From: Leuconostoc suionicum
GTDB lineage: Bacteria; Bacillota; Bacilli; Lactobacillales; Lactobacillaceae
Length of the DNA stretch: 64,000 bases
Reading direction: 5' to 3'
Assembly: GCF_001891125.1 (NCBI RefSeq)
Contig: NZ_CP015247.1
Location: forward strand, 514,501-578,500
Position numbers and translations under genes: made by a program. Every line of letters starts with the position of its first letter. The first letter of the stretch is position 1. This document shows, piece after piece, positions 8,896-20,434 of this stretch. Under the pieces are notes generated by a model, which searched no databases, was not told the origin of the DNA, and saw nothing but the letters and a program-made list of their open reading frames with translations.

Positions 8896-10644
8896 TTGTT
8901 TAACACATATAAAAATATGATAGATAAAAGACTTTTTGCGTTACCAGGTATTATTAGTTCTTTAGTAATCTTGGTTATTTTGACAGGAATTCAAGCATTT
9001 TCGATTATATTCCAAGGGGTTTTCTTGGCTCGAGCAATTACTGATTTATGGCAAGGTAAAAGCATTGACCAAACACTCATTAATGTATTGTTTTTTGCGT
9101 TTTCTTTTGTGATGAGACAGTTATTGATTGTGTTAAAAAATAACTATATGTCGAAATTTGCTGATCATACAGTGGAAAATTATCGTATTCAATTGTTGGC
9201 TAAGTATGCCGAAATTGGCCCTAGTATTATTAAACAATCAGGAACAGGAAATGCAGTTACAATACTAGGTGCGGGACTGGATAATATTAAAAACTATTTT
9301 CAACTACTACTGATTAAAGTTTTTGATTTGAGTATTATTCCTTGGTTAATTCTGCTATATATTGCCTATCTTAAGTGGGAACAAGGACTATTTTTATTGC
9401 TAGTATTTCCAGTGGTTATTTTGTTTTTCATCATTTTGGGCTTAGCAGCACAAAGTAAAGCTGATGCAGAGTTTGCTAATTTTAAGAACTTAAATAATCG
9501 TTTTGTAGATGCTTTGCGAGGCCTGCCAACCTTGAAGCAACTAGGTTTGTCGCAATCATATGGTGACGAAATTTATAATATTTCAGAAGATTATCGAAAA
9601 ACAACCATGCGAACGTTGAGAATTGCGATTACATCAACGTTTGCGCTTGATTTTTTTACTACTTTATCAGTTGCAATTGTTGCTGTGTTTTTGGGAATGG
9701 ATTTAATGAACGCCAGAATGGCACTCTTCCCAGCATTGACAATTTTGATTTTAGCACCAGAATATTTTCTTCCTTTGCGTAATTTTGCTGATGATTATCA
9801 CGCAACTTTGAATGGTAAAAATTCACTAACTGATGTTTTGGAAGTTATTGATACCAAAATTGTCGGGCCACAAGATGAACTTCAATTAAATAAATGGCAA
9901 GCAGAGAGTGAATTGTCATTGAATGCTGTGCAGTTTTCTTACGACTCAAAAGTTACCCTGAAAAATATTTCGTTGCACGCTAAAGGTTATCAAAAAATTG
10001 CTTTGGTTGGTGAAAGTGGCTCTGGTAAATCTACACTACTAAGTATTTTGGGAGGCTTTCTACAGCCTGATCAAGGAACGATAAATATCAATGGACAGGA
10101 AATCAAACATTTAACACAACAGCAGTGGCAAAAACAGTTTTTTTATATGCCACAAACGCCTTATATTTTTCATGAATCGTTACGTGATAATATTAGGTTT
10201 TATGCACCAAGCGCTAGTGACAAAGCAATCAGTGAAGCTGTTGAAAAAGCAGGTTTATCCAGTTTGATTGATGAATTGCCAGCAGGGTTGAATACAGTAA
10301 TTGGTGAAAGTGGGCGTCAACTATCTGGCGGGCAGGCGCAGCGTGTAGCCTTAGCAAGAATGTTGCTAGATTCATCCCGTAAGGTGCTCCTTTTTGATGA
10401 ACCAACGGCTCATTTAGATATTGAAACTGAAATTGATTTAAAGAGAACTATGTCAACTATCTTGGACAAGCATTTAGTTTTTTTCGCAACACATCGGTTA
10501 CACTGGTTAGATCAAATGGATTTAGTTATTGTGATACGTGAAGGGCGTATTGTGGAAACTGGTGTGCCTAGTGTCTTGCTAGCTGATACCAACAGTGCTT
10601 TGAATGCGCTGCGTCATGAATTGCATAAAGGTGGTCTGAAATGA
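8896..10644 (+). CDS. cydD: Thiol reductant ABC exporter subunit CydD (cydC in B. subtilis naming)
   Basis: This is one half of the CydDC exporter, which moves glutathione/cysteine outward and is needed to assemble cytochrome bd. The 582-residue protein has six N-terminal helices (about 1-320) and an ABC ATPase domain with Walker A GESGSGKS at 372-379, signature LSGGQAQR and Walker B LLFDEPT. The transmembrane part matches CydD-type sequences (FFTTLSVAIVAV, LILAPEYFLPLRN). The start is taken as TTG 8896 with GGAG at 8881-8884; ATG 8917 is a possible shorter start. It overlaps the partner gene by four bases (ATGA). Confidence 0.9.
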   Translation: MFNTYKNMIDKRLFALPGIISSLVILVILTGIQAFSIIFQGVFLARAITDLWQGKSIDQTLINVLFFAFSFVMRQLLIVLKNNYMSKFADHTVENYRIQLLAKYAEIGPSIIKQSGTGNAVTILGAGLDNIKNYFQLLLIKVFDLSIIPWLILLYIAYLKWEQGLFLLLVFPVVILFFIILGLAAQSKADAEFANFKNLNNRFVDALRGLPTLKQLGLSQSYGDEIYNISEDYRKTTMRTLRIAITSTFALDFFTTLSVAIVAVFLGMDLMNARMALFPALTILILAPEYFLPLRNFADDYHATLNGKNSLTDVLEVIDTKIVGPQDELQLNKWQAESELSLNAVQFSYDSKVTLKNISLHAKGYQKIALVGESGSGKSTLLSILGGFLQPDQGTININGQEIKHLTQQQWQKQFFYMPQTPYIFHESLRDNIRFYAPSASDKAISEAVEKAGLSSLIDELPAGLNTVIGESGRQLSGGQAQRVALARMLLDSSRKVLLFDEPTAHLDIETEIDLKRTMSTILDKHLVFFATHRLHWLDQMDLVIVIREGRIVETGVPSVLLADTNSALNALRHELHKGGLK

Positions 10645-12365
10645 AGCGATTGAAAAAATTATTGTCACACGACAGATGGATTCTTCCGTCCTTTCGTCAA
10701 CAAAAATCTGGCCTTTTTTGGTCGATATTTTTGAATTTTATGATTACTTTTGCCGCTGGTGCATTAATGTTTGTATCCGGATTTCTAATTTCTCGTTCTG
10801 CACAGCATCCTTCTAATATTCTCATTATTTACGTTCCAATCGTGCTGACACGTGCATTTGGAATTGCGCGTCCAGTTTTTCGTTATGCACAGCGTTTGGT
10901 GTCGCACAATTGGGTATTACGTGTCGTTTCGAAAACACGCAAGCGTTTATACGAAAGTGCGGCCAGCACGGCTAGCAGTATTCGAGGACAACTGCAAACA
11001 GGTGAAGTGCTTAGTTTACTTGCTGACGATTTAGAGCACTTACAAAATCTATATCTTAGAACGATTTTTCCATTGGGTTCAGGTATGGTATTGTACCTTT
11101 TTCTCACAATAGCAATTGGCTCAATTAATTGGTTATTCATGTTGTGGTGGTTTGTTATGTTGGCTGTTATCTTGGTTGTTGTGCCGTTGTTGAGTTTGAC
11201 AATGAACTATAAAGGTGTGCAACAACAAAAAAAATTACAGCAAAGCCTTTATACAGATGCAACAGATGCTATTTTAGGTTTGCAAGATTGGGTGCTATCA
11301 GGGCGACAAGAGGATTTGGTACAAAATCAAGGCGAAACAATGTCAAAATTGGCTCATGTTAAGAACCAAAGTATGAAATTTGGCTGGTGGCGAGATTTTG
11401 TTATTCAAGTTTTAGTATTGGCACTGACTATAACAACCTTAATGTGGGCAACCAATCAGTTTTCTGGTAGTGCAAGTACAGTTAATTACATTGCGGCTTT
11501 CACACTTGCAATATTTCCTCTGATTGATAGCTTTATTGCTGTGAATCAAGGTGTAAGTGAGTCCTCATTCTACGAAGATAGCATTGTGCGGTTAAATGAT
11601 TTACCAGAACCAACCTTGTTACAGGAGACTAGACACACAACTAACTCAGCAGTAATTAATTTTAATCAAGTCACATTTAAGTATGGGGACAAAACAATTG
11701 TTGATAATTTGTCATTTGAAGTTCAGCCCAAACAAAAAATTGCGTTACTTGGTCGTTCAGGTGCAGGGAAAACAACTTTACTAAAGCTTTTGGCAGGTGA
11801 TATCCAATCATCTTTGGGTGAAGTAACAATCGATGAAACGCCAGTCCAGAACTTACAAGGGAATATGTCTAGTTTGGTGGCTGTGTTGGATCAACAGGCG
11901 TATTTATTTGATACAACGATTATGAACAACGTGCGTATGGGAAACATTCATGCCACTGATGAGCAAGTTCAAAAATCAATTGAGCAAGCTGGGCTACAGC
12001 CACTAATCAATTCATTACCCAATGGATACCATACACAAATGCAGGAAGCAGGAACACGCTTTTCTGGTGGAGAACGGCAAAGATTTGCCTTAGCACGAAT
12101 CATGCTGCAAGATGCGCCAATTGTGGTGCTAGATGAACCAACAGTATCACTAGATCCCAAAACAGAGTACGAGGTTTTATCCCAAATATTTTCAGTTCTC
12201 AAAGATCGAACAATTATTTGGGTCACACATCATTTGACAGGAATCGAAAATGTTGATAAAGTTTACTTTTTAGAGAATGGAAAATTCACGTTGAGCGGTT
12301 CACCAGCTGAATTGCATCAAACTTCAGCAAGATTTAAACAATTATTACTCATGGATCAATATTAA
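10641..12365 (+). CDS. cydC: Thiol reductant ABC exporter subunit CydC (cydD in B. subtilis naming)
   Basis: The second half-transporter of CydDC has 574 residues. Membrane segments occupy about 1-320, including GALMFVSGFLISRSA and the family block RAFGIARPVFRYAQRLVSHN. The ATPase domain follows with GRSGAGKTT, FSGGERQRFALARI and VVLDEPT. The start overlaps the CydD stop by four bases and its own stop overlaps the next start by one base, so cydD, cydC and the glucosaminidase gene form a coupled unit. Confidence 0.93.
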   Translation: MKRLKKLLSHDRWILPSFRQQKSGLFWSIFLNFMITFAAGALMFVSGFLISRSAQHPSNILIIYVPIVLTRAFGIARPVFRYAQRLVSHNWVLRVVSKTRKRLYESAASTASSIRGQLQTGEVLSLLADDLEHLQNLYLRTIFPLGSGMVLYLFLTIAIGSINWLFMLWWFVMLAVILVVVPLLSLTMNYKGVQQQKKLQQSLYTDATDAILGLQDWVLSGRQEDLVQNQGETMSKLAHVKNQSMKFGWWRDFVIQVLVLALTITTLMWATNQFSGSASTVNYIAAFTLAIFPLIDSFIAVNQGVSESSFYEDSIVRLNDLPEPTLLQETRHTTNSAVINFNQVTFKYGDKTIVDNLSFEVQPKQKIALLGRSGAGKTTLLKLLAGDIQSSLGEVTIDETPVQNLQGNMSSLVAVLDQQAYLFDTTIMNNVRMGNIHATDEQVQKSIEQAGLQPLINSLPNGYHTQMQEAGTRFSGGERQRFALARIMLQDAPIVVLDEPTVSLDPKTEYEVLSQIFSVLKDRTIIWVTHHLTGIENVDKVYFLENGKFTLSGSPAELHQTSARFKQLLLMDQY

Positions 12366-13003
12366 TGGCGAAAAAAAAGCGAAGAAGATCAAAAAAAGGA
12401 TTACAAAAACAGCGATTACGTGTGTTGTGTGGTTTGCTAGTTGCATTGGTTATTTTGGCTGCCATCACATCCAACACTGCGATTTATGAAAGGCCTCAAA
12501 ACAATCAAATCAGTACAAACAGTGCGGAAGCAAAGAAGGTTGCTTGGATTAATGAATTAGCGCCATATGCTCGTGAATTGCAAGAAAAATATGGGGTCCT
12601 TGCATCAATTAGCATTGCGCAAGCTATCTTAGAGTCTGACTGGCATACAAGTACCTTGTCAACAAAGTATAATAATCTATATGGCATTAAAGCGGATGCA
12701 GGACAAAAAAGTGCGGTATTACCAACGCAAGAGTATGTTAATGGTGAGTGGATCACCATTCAAGGACGTTTTGCGGCTTATGATAGTTGGCAAGAAAGCA
12801 TGAAGGCACATGCAAAACTACTTCATGGTGGTACGAGTTGGAATGCAAAACAATATCAACATGTTTTGGACGCAGATGATTATGCTTCGGCTGCCAAAGC
12901 CTTAACGCAGGATGGTTATGCGACAGATCCTAATTACGCTAAAAAGTTAATTACAATTATTCAAACTTGGCATTTGGAAAGATTTGATGCAACAAAAAAG
13001 TAG
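12365..13003 (+). CDS. Membrane-anchored endo-beta-N-acetylglucosaminidase (GH73, LysM-less)
   Basis: The 212-residue protein starts with a very basic stretch (KKKRRRSKKG) and one hydrophobic helix (about residues 18-36), giving a signal anchor with the rest outside. The remainder is a single GH73/FlgJ-type glucosaminidase domain. The likely catalytic glutamate is E90 in AQAILESDW, followed by YNNLYGIKA and the RFAAYDSW block. It would cut peptidoglycan glycan strands during growth or separation. There is no cell-wall-binding repeat. Its start shares one base with the cydC stop, an unusual coupling to a respiratory exporter operon. Confidence 0.88.
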   Translation: MAKKKRRRSKKGLQKQRLRVLCGLLVALVILAAITSNTAIYERPQNNQISTNSAEAKKVAWINELAPYARELQEKYGVLASISIAQAILESDWHTSTLSTKYNNLYGIKADAGQKSAVLPTQEYVNGEWITIQGRFAAYDSWQESMKAHAKLLHGGTSWNAKQYQHVLDADDYASAAKALTQDGYATDPNYAKKLITIIQTWHLERFDATKK

Positions 13004-13021
13004 ACTGACGTCTACTTTTTT
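12994..13021 (+). terminator. Terminator after the cydDC-glucosaminidase unit
   Basis: AAAAAAGTAGAC-TGAC-GTCTACTTTTTT is a perfect 12-bp stem with a four-base loop. Its 5' arm includes the last codons of the glucosaminidase gene. It also serves the convergent speG gene. Confidence 0.92.
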
Positions 13022-13027
13022 GTGTTT

Positions 13028-13525
13028 TTAAAATGTAAATTCGTGCGGGAAAATACCCATCATTAAACTGTCATGGTATTCTCCTTCAGCAAAAAAATGT
13101 TGACGGAGAGTACCTTCAGGAATGAAACCAATTTTTTTATAAATGTGGATAGCTGCCGAATTATTCACATCAACATACAAGTAAACTTTATGCATATTCA
13201 GTACAGTGAAAGCATATTCTATTCCTGCTCTCATAGCAGCTTGTGCATAACCATGACCTTGGAACTCAGAATGGATAATGATTTGAATTTCTGTGTGTCT
13301 GTGTAGCGTATCGATATCCATTAATTCAACGACACCGATAAAACGATCGTTCTCTTCCACAACAAAACGGCGTTCAGTTTGATCTAAAATATGACGATCG
13401 TAAAGAATTTGTAATTCATCAAAAGATGTATAGGGTTCTTCAAACCATAATGCCATCACTTTACGTGAATTTTCTTGTTCGTAAATATAAGGGAGATCTC
13501 TTTTTTCAAGTGGTCTTAATTTCAT
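13028..13525 (-). CDS. speG: Spermidine N-acetyltransferase (GNAT family)
   Basis: The 165-residue GNAT-fold enzyme strongly resembles SpeG. The opening KLRPLEKRDLPYIYEQEN, the WFEEPY block, the DQTERRFVVE strand, QGHGYAQAA (acetyl-CoA loop) and FTVLNMHKVYLYVD all have direct counterparts in E. coli SpeG, as I recall that sequence. SpeG acetylates spermidine or spermine to detoxify excess polyamine. The start ATG 13525 has GGAAAG nine bases upstream on the minus strand. It stands alone, convergent to the cyd unit and divergent from pcrA. Confidence 0.85.
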   Translation of the reverse strand: MKLRPLEKRDLPYIYEQENSRKVMALWFEEPYTSFDELQILYDRHILDQTERRFVVEENDRFIGVVELMDIDTLHRHTEIQIIIHSEFQGHGYAQAAMRAGIEYAFTVLNMHKVYLYVDVNNSAAIHIYKKIGFIPEGTLRQHFFAEGEYHDSLMMGIFPHEFTF

Positions 13526-13708
13526 AAAATGCTTCTTTCCTTCAATATGTTTTTACTAGTAATTACGATTATCATTTTATCATTGATATGGGGCGTGCGC
13601 GTAAAAATGTTGGAATAACAATGGAAATATGTTTGGAAGAGCCATTAGAGTTATTACATGAAAAATGGTAAAATAAAGGAAGTTATTTTTACAAGTAAGG
13701 ACATAAAA

Positions 13709-15954
13709 ATGCCAATTGAAACCCTAATTCAAGGAATGAATGATAAACAGTCAGAGGCTGTTCAAACCACTGAAGGGCCATTATTAATTATGGCTGGCGC
13801 TGGTTCTGGTAAGACTCGTGTTTTGACACATCGTATCGCCCATTTGGTGCAAGATAAAAATGTATACCCATGGCGTATTTTGGCAATTACATTTACTAAC
13901 AAGGCAGCCCGTGAAATGCGTGAACGTATTGCGCAACTGGTTGATCCGGAAATTGCAAGAGAAATTTGGGTCTCAACATTTCACGCTATGGCCGTGCGAA
14001 TTTTACGTCGAGATGGCGAGAGAATTGGCCTAGCACGCAATTTTACAATTATCGATACAAGTGCCCAACGCACGTTAATGAAGCGGGTTATTAACGATCT
14101 GAACTTAGATACTAATCAATATGACCCACGCACAATTTTAGGCACAGTTTCCAATGCTAAGAATGATATGTTGACAGCTAAGGCTTATGCTAAGCAGGCT
14201 GGCAATGTATATGAGGAAACGGTCGCTGAAGTGTATGCCGCATATCAAGCGGAGCTACGTCGCGCTCAGAGCGTTGATTTTGATGACCTGATTATGTCGA
14301 CGATTGATTTATTCAAACAGGCGCCAGATGTTCTGGAACGGTATCAAAATCAGTTTGAATACTTGCATGTTGACGAATATCAAGATACCAATGATGCGCA
14401 ATATACGATTGTTAACTTATTGGCGAAACGTTCACGTAATTTGGCTGTTGTAGGTGATGCAGATCAGTCTATTTATGGTTGGCGTGGTGCCAACATGAAT
14501 AATATTTTAAACTTCGAAAAAGACTATCCAGACGCTCACACAGTTTTGCTTGAACAAAACTATCGTTCAACTCAAAATATTTTAGATGCAGCGAATGCAG
14601 TTATCAATAATAATAATGAGCGCATCGACAAAAGCCTTTGGACTGAAAATGGCAAAGGCGATAAGATTACTTACTATCGCGCGCAAACAGAACGTGACGA
14701 AGCTAACTTTGTCTTGGCCAACATTCAAAAATCACGCCAAGAGAAGAATGCGGCATACAGTGATTTTGCAGTATTATATCGTACGAACGCGCAGTCACGA
14801 GGTATTGAAGAAGCACTTGTGAAAGCTAATATGCCATACACTATGGTTGGTGGACATAAGTTCTATGAGCGTAAAGAGATTCTTGATATCATGTCATACA
14901 TGAATCTGATGACAAATCCGGCTGATAATGCGGCGTTTGAAAGAGTAGTTAATGAACCTAAGCGTGGTATTGGTGCAACATCGATTAATCGGTTACGGGA
15001 TTTTGCCAATCGAATGAATTTGTCTTATATGGGGGCAATTGAAAATATTGAATTAGCACCAGAAATTACAGCTAAGGCAGCTTCAAAATTAATTCAGTTT
15101 GCTGAAATGATGCACAATTTGCGTCAACAAACTGAGTTTTTAACTGTGACAGAACTTGCTGAATTAGCGATGACAAAATCTGGCTATCGTCAAAAGCTAG
15201 CCGAGAAAAATGATCCTGAAAGCCAAGGTCGTCTAGAAAACTTGGAAGAATTTTTGTCAGTTACAAAGGAATTCGATTCGAAATACAATCCAGACGATCC
15301 TGAATCTGTTGATCCGATGACTGATTTTTTGAGTTCAACTGCGCTAATGAGTGATTTGGATGATTTTGAAGAAGGTGACGGGGCAGTTACCTTAATGACA
15401 TTACACGCAGCTAAAGGATTGGAGTTTCCCGTCGTCTTTTTAGTTGGTATGGAGGAAGGTATATTTCCTTTGTCACGGGCTATGATGGATGATGACCAAC
15501 TGGAAGAAGAACGTCGTTTGGCCTATGTTGGTATTACACGAGCGATGAAAAAACTATATCTAACTAATACTTTTTCACGCTTATTGTATGGTCGCACGCA
15601 AGCAAATGAACCTTCGAGGTTTATTGATGAAATTTCAAGCGAGTTATTGGATACACAATATGGTGGTATCTCTTCTTCATCAAATGATCGAGCTTTTCCA
15701 TTTGATAAGAAGATGCAGCGAGCAACAGCCACAACCTATAAGGCGGCTAGCCCAGTAACCAAAATAACTGCAGGCACAACTGGTGCTGATAGTATGGTTT
15801 GGCAGCCTGGTGATAAGGTGTCTCATAAAAAATGGGGAATTGGTACGATTGTTTCTGTGTCGGGGTCTGCACAAGATCAAGAATTAAAAGTTGCTTTCCC
15901 ATCAGAAGGAGTAAAACAGTTATTAGCCGCTTTTGCACCAATTAAACGAGCAGA

Positions 15955-15958
<4 letters not shown>
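13709..15958 (+). CDS. pcrA: ATP-dependent DNA helicase PcrA (UvrD/Rep family)
   Basis: PcrA is an SF1A 3'-5' helicase used in repair and rolling-circle replication. I set the start at ATG 13709 with AAGGA upstream, giving 749 residues; the longer reading from 13658 would overlap the promoter-like region. Motifs in order are Q-motif LNDKQ-like (MNDKQSEAV), Walker A AGAGSGKT (29-36), VDEYQDTN (motif II), GDADQSIYGWRGA (III), LMTLHAAKGLEFPVV (V) and EERRLAYVGITRA (VI). The C-terminus carries the WQPGDKVSHKKWGIGTIV RNA-polymerase-binding Tudor-like fold. Its stop overlaps the next start by four bases. Confidence 0.96.
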
Positions 15959-18493
<2,535 letters not shown>

Positions 18494-18494
<1 letters not shown>

Positions 18495-19636
18495 TGAAGC
18501 GGATTGGTTTTCGTGGTTATATAGCGATTGTCGTTGGTATTTTGATTATCGCCGTTGGCATTTTATATTTTTTCAATGTGAATCGTGTCACACTAACAAC
18601 AAGTAAAAAAACAAGTGGTGTACAGTTGACTCAAAGCACACCAGGTCAGTACCAAACAGTGATCAAAAATGGTCGTTATTTGGTGAGTGCAGCTCGTGGT
18701 ATTACGTCAACTTCTGAGACGAATAGTCTTGATGTGAAAAACTTTGAATCATCATTGCTTGATTTGGCTAAAACACATTTTAAGACGAGCAGTTATATTT
18801 TTCAAGAGGGACAATATTTGAGTTCATCTACTGTTACTTCATTACTTGAACGTAAAAGTAGCAGTAATAGTGATGGATTAAATCCTGAAGATAATGGCAA
18901 GACAGATAGTTCACGTAATCCGATTTATGTTCAAACACTAACCGAACAGGACTTCATGACCAAAGATGGTGACGACCTTAAGTTAGCTGGCATGGTCATT
19001 GGCGTGGCGATGAACACACAGGATGAATACCAAAAAGAACAATATGGTGCTACATATACACAAAATATTTCAGATGCTGATCGCATAGCCTATGGTAAAA
19101 AAATTGCACCAGAAATTATCAAAAAAGTGCGAGAACAAAAAGGGGTTGATTCAGATACGCCTATTGTGATTGCCATGTATGCCAATTCAAAAACAGATTC
19201 ATTAGCGCCAGGGAACTTCTATGCAGAGTCTACAAGTAGTAGCGGAACTAAATTGAAAGAATGGACTAGCATCAATCAAAAGTCTATTGTTTTGCCTAAG
19301 GAGTCAACTGATACATCGAGCTTGGGTTCAGAGGCTAACACATCTTTTGCTAACTTTAAAAATGATGTTTCGAATTTCTTTCCTAACATAGCTGGTGCTA
19401 CGGCAGTTGCTAATTTTAAATCAGGTACGCTTTCTAGTATGAAAGTTACAGTGACAACACAGTTCTACAGTCAAACTGAGATTGAAAGTTTTGCGACATA
19501 TGTATCTCAATCGGCTTTAAAGTACTTACCAACAAATGTTCCGATTCGAATAATTATTAAAGCAGCCAATGAAATGCAAGCAATTCTAATTCGTAATTCA
19601 GGTGACAAAACATTTACGACAACAATATTAGATTAA
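18494..19636 (+). CDS. camS: CamS family protein, membrane-anchored form
   Basis: CamS-family proteins are secreted lipoproteins of unknown function; in some species a peptide pheromone is released from the signal sequence. The 380-residue protein follows ligA as in many Firmicutes and has the CamS body (YQTVIKNGRYLVS, NPIYVQTLTEQDFM, LAGMVIGVAMN). The N-terminal hydrophobic helix at about residues 9-28 contains no cysteine, so there is no lipobox. The protein is predicted to stay in the membrane by an uncleaved anchor with the rest outside. A strong terminator follows. Confidence 0.85.
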
Positions 19637-19665
19637 AAAAATCGACCAACTTGGTCGATTTTTTT
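19635..19665 (+). terminator. Terminator after camS
   Basis: An A run, ATCGACC, a five-base loop, GGTCGAT and a T run form a symmetric hairpin that serves both convergent genes. Confidence 0.92.
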
Positions 19666-20356
19666 ATAGCTTATTAATATAAATACTGTTAATCCATCCT
19701 TTAGTAGCTATTTTATACCAAACAATGTTATTATCATCATGAACTTCTTCCGTTATTGCCACAAAATCACTATCGGAAACACTACCGATTGGCAGCCCAT
19801 AAGGTTCAGCATAGACTTCTATAGATCTATCAGGAAGGAAATTAACAACCGCGTTAGGCTGATTGCTTTTACTTTTTTCTGCATCATTAAAATAGTTAAT
19901 ATTTTCAACTTCCGGAGCTGTGTCTGACAGTTTCATTTGGGTAGCATCATAACGAATCCAATGATAGTCACCAATTTGATACCAAAATTGACCATTACCA
20001 GAAATAGCGCGTAATTGAGTTGCCCAAAAAGTATTTGGGTTTAAGTTTGTCGTAACGTTTGATAAATTATCTGGCTCTAGAAAAACCTGTACACTGGTTA
20101 CCGTTTCGATGAACATGTTAATACGGTGTACAGCTTGCCATACTTGTGGCCGATAATAAAGCTCTAATGACTGAGGTAGGCTACCAAACAATCCCGCCAA
20201 AGATCCTGAATTATCTATATACTGATAATTGTCGATATCTAAAATGGCGATTTCGTAGGGTGCGCCTGCCTCGCCATCTAGTCTTGTTGGTTCGTGTAAC
20301 TCATCACCAGTTGCTATATTTTTGTAATAAACCCATACGGGCGATGTATTTGCCAT
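19664..20356 (-). CDS. MucBP-like and SH3-like domain protein without a signal peptide
   Basis: The 230-residue product starts at an ATG with a strong SD (AAGGGG) at a good distance, so no export signal has been missed. Residues about 6-70 (VWVYYKNIATGDEL, LDGEAGAPYEI) follow the pattern of MucBP mucin-binding repeats. Two SH3-like segments follow, about 85-150 (FWYQIGDYHWIRY) and 175-230 (EVYAEPYGLPIG, WYKIATKGWINS). Such modules are normally on surface proteins, yet there is no N-terminal hydrophobic helix or sorting motif. The function is unknown. It may act inside the cell, leave by a non-classical route, or be a relic of a larger adhesin. Confidence 0.75.
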   Translation of the reverse strand: MANTSPVWVYYKNIATGDELHEPTRLDGEAGAPYEIAILDIDNYQYIDNSGSLAGLFGSLPQSLELYYRPQVWQAVHRINMFIETVTSVQVFLEPDNLSNVTTNLNPNTFWATQLRAISGNGQFWYQIGDYHWIRYDATQMKLSDTAPEVENINYFNDAEKSKSNQPNAVVNFLPDRSIEVYAEPYGLPIGSVSDSDFVAITEEVHDDNNIVWYKIATKGWINSIYINKL

Positions 20357-20382
20357 AATTTCCCCTTTGAATATACCTACAC

Positions 20383-20388
20383 ATTATA
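20383..20388 (-). promoter_or_regulatory. Probable -10 of the MucBP-like gene
   Basis: TATAAT on the minus strand sits right behind the clpE terminator and 27 bases before the start codon. The -35 is poor. Confidence 0.5.
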
Positions 20389-20393
20389 TCACA

Positions 20394-20420
20394 AACAAAA
20401 AACGACCCGAAAGTCGTTTC
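20394..20420 (-). terminator. Terminator after clpE
   Basis: On the minus strand AAACGAC, a loop TTTCGG and GTCGTTTTTT form the hairpin and tail, ending clpE transcription before the MucBP-like gene. Confidence 0.85.
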
Positions 20421-20434
20421 ATATCACACGCAAG

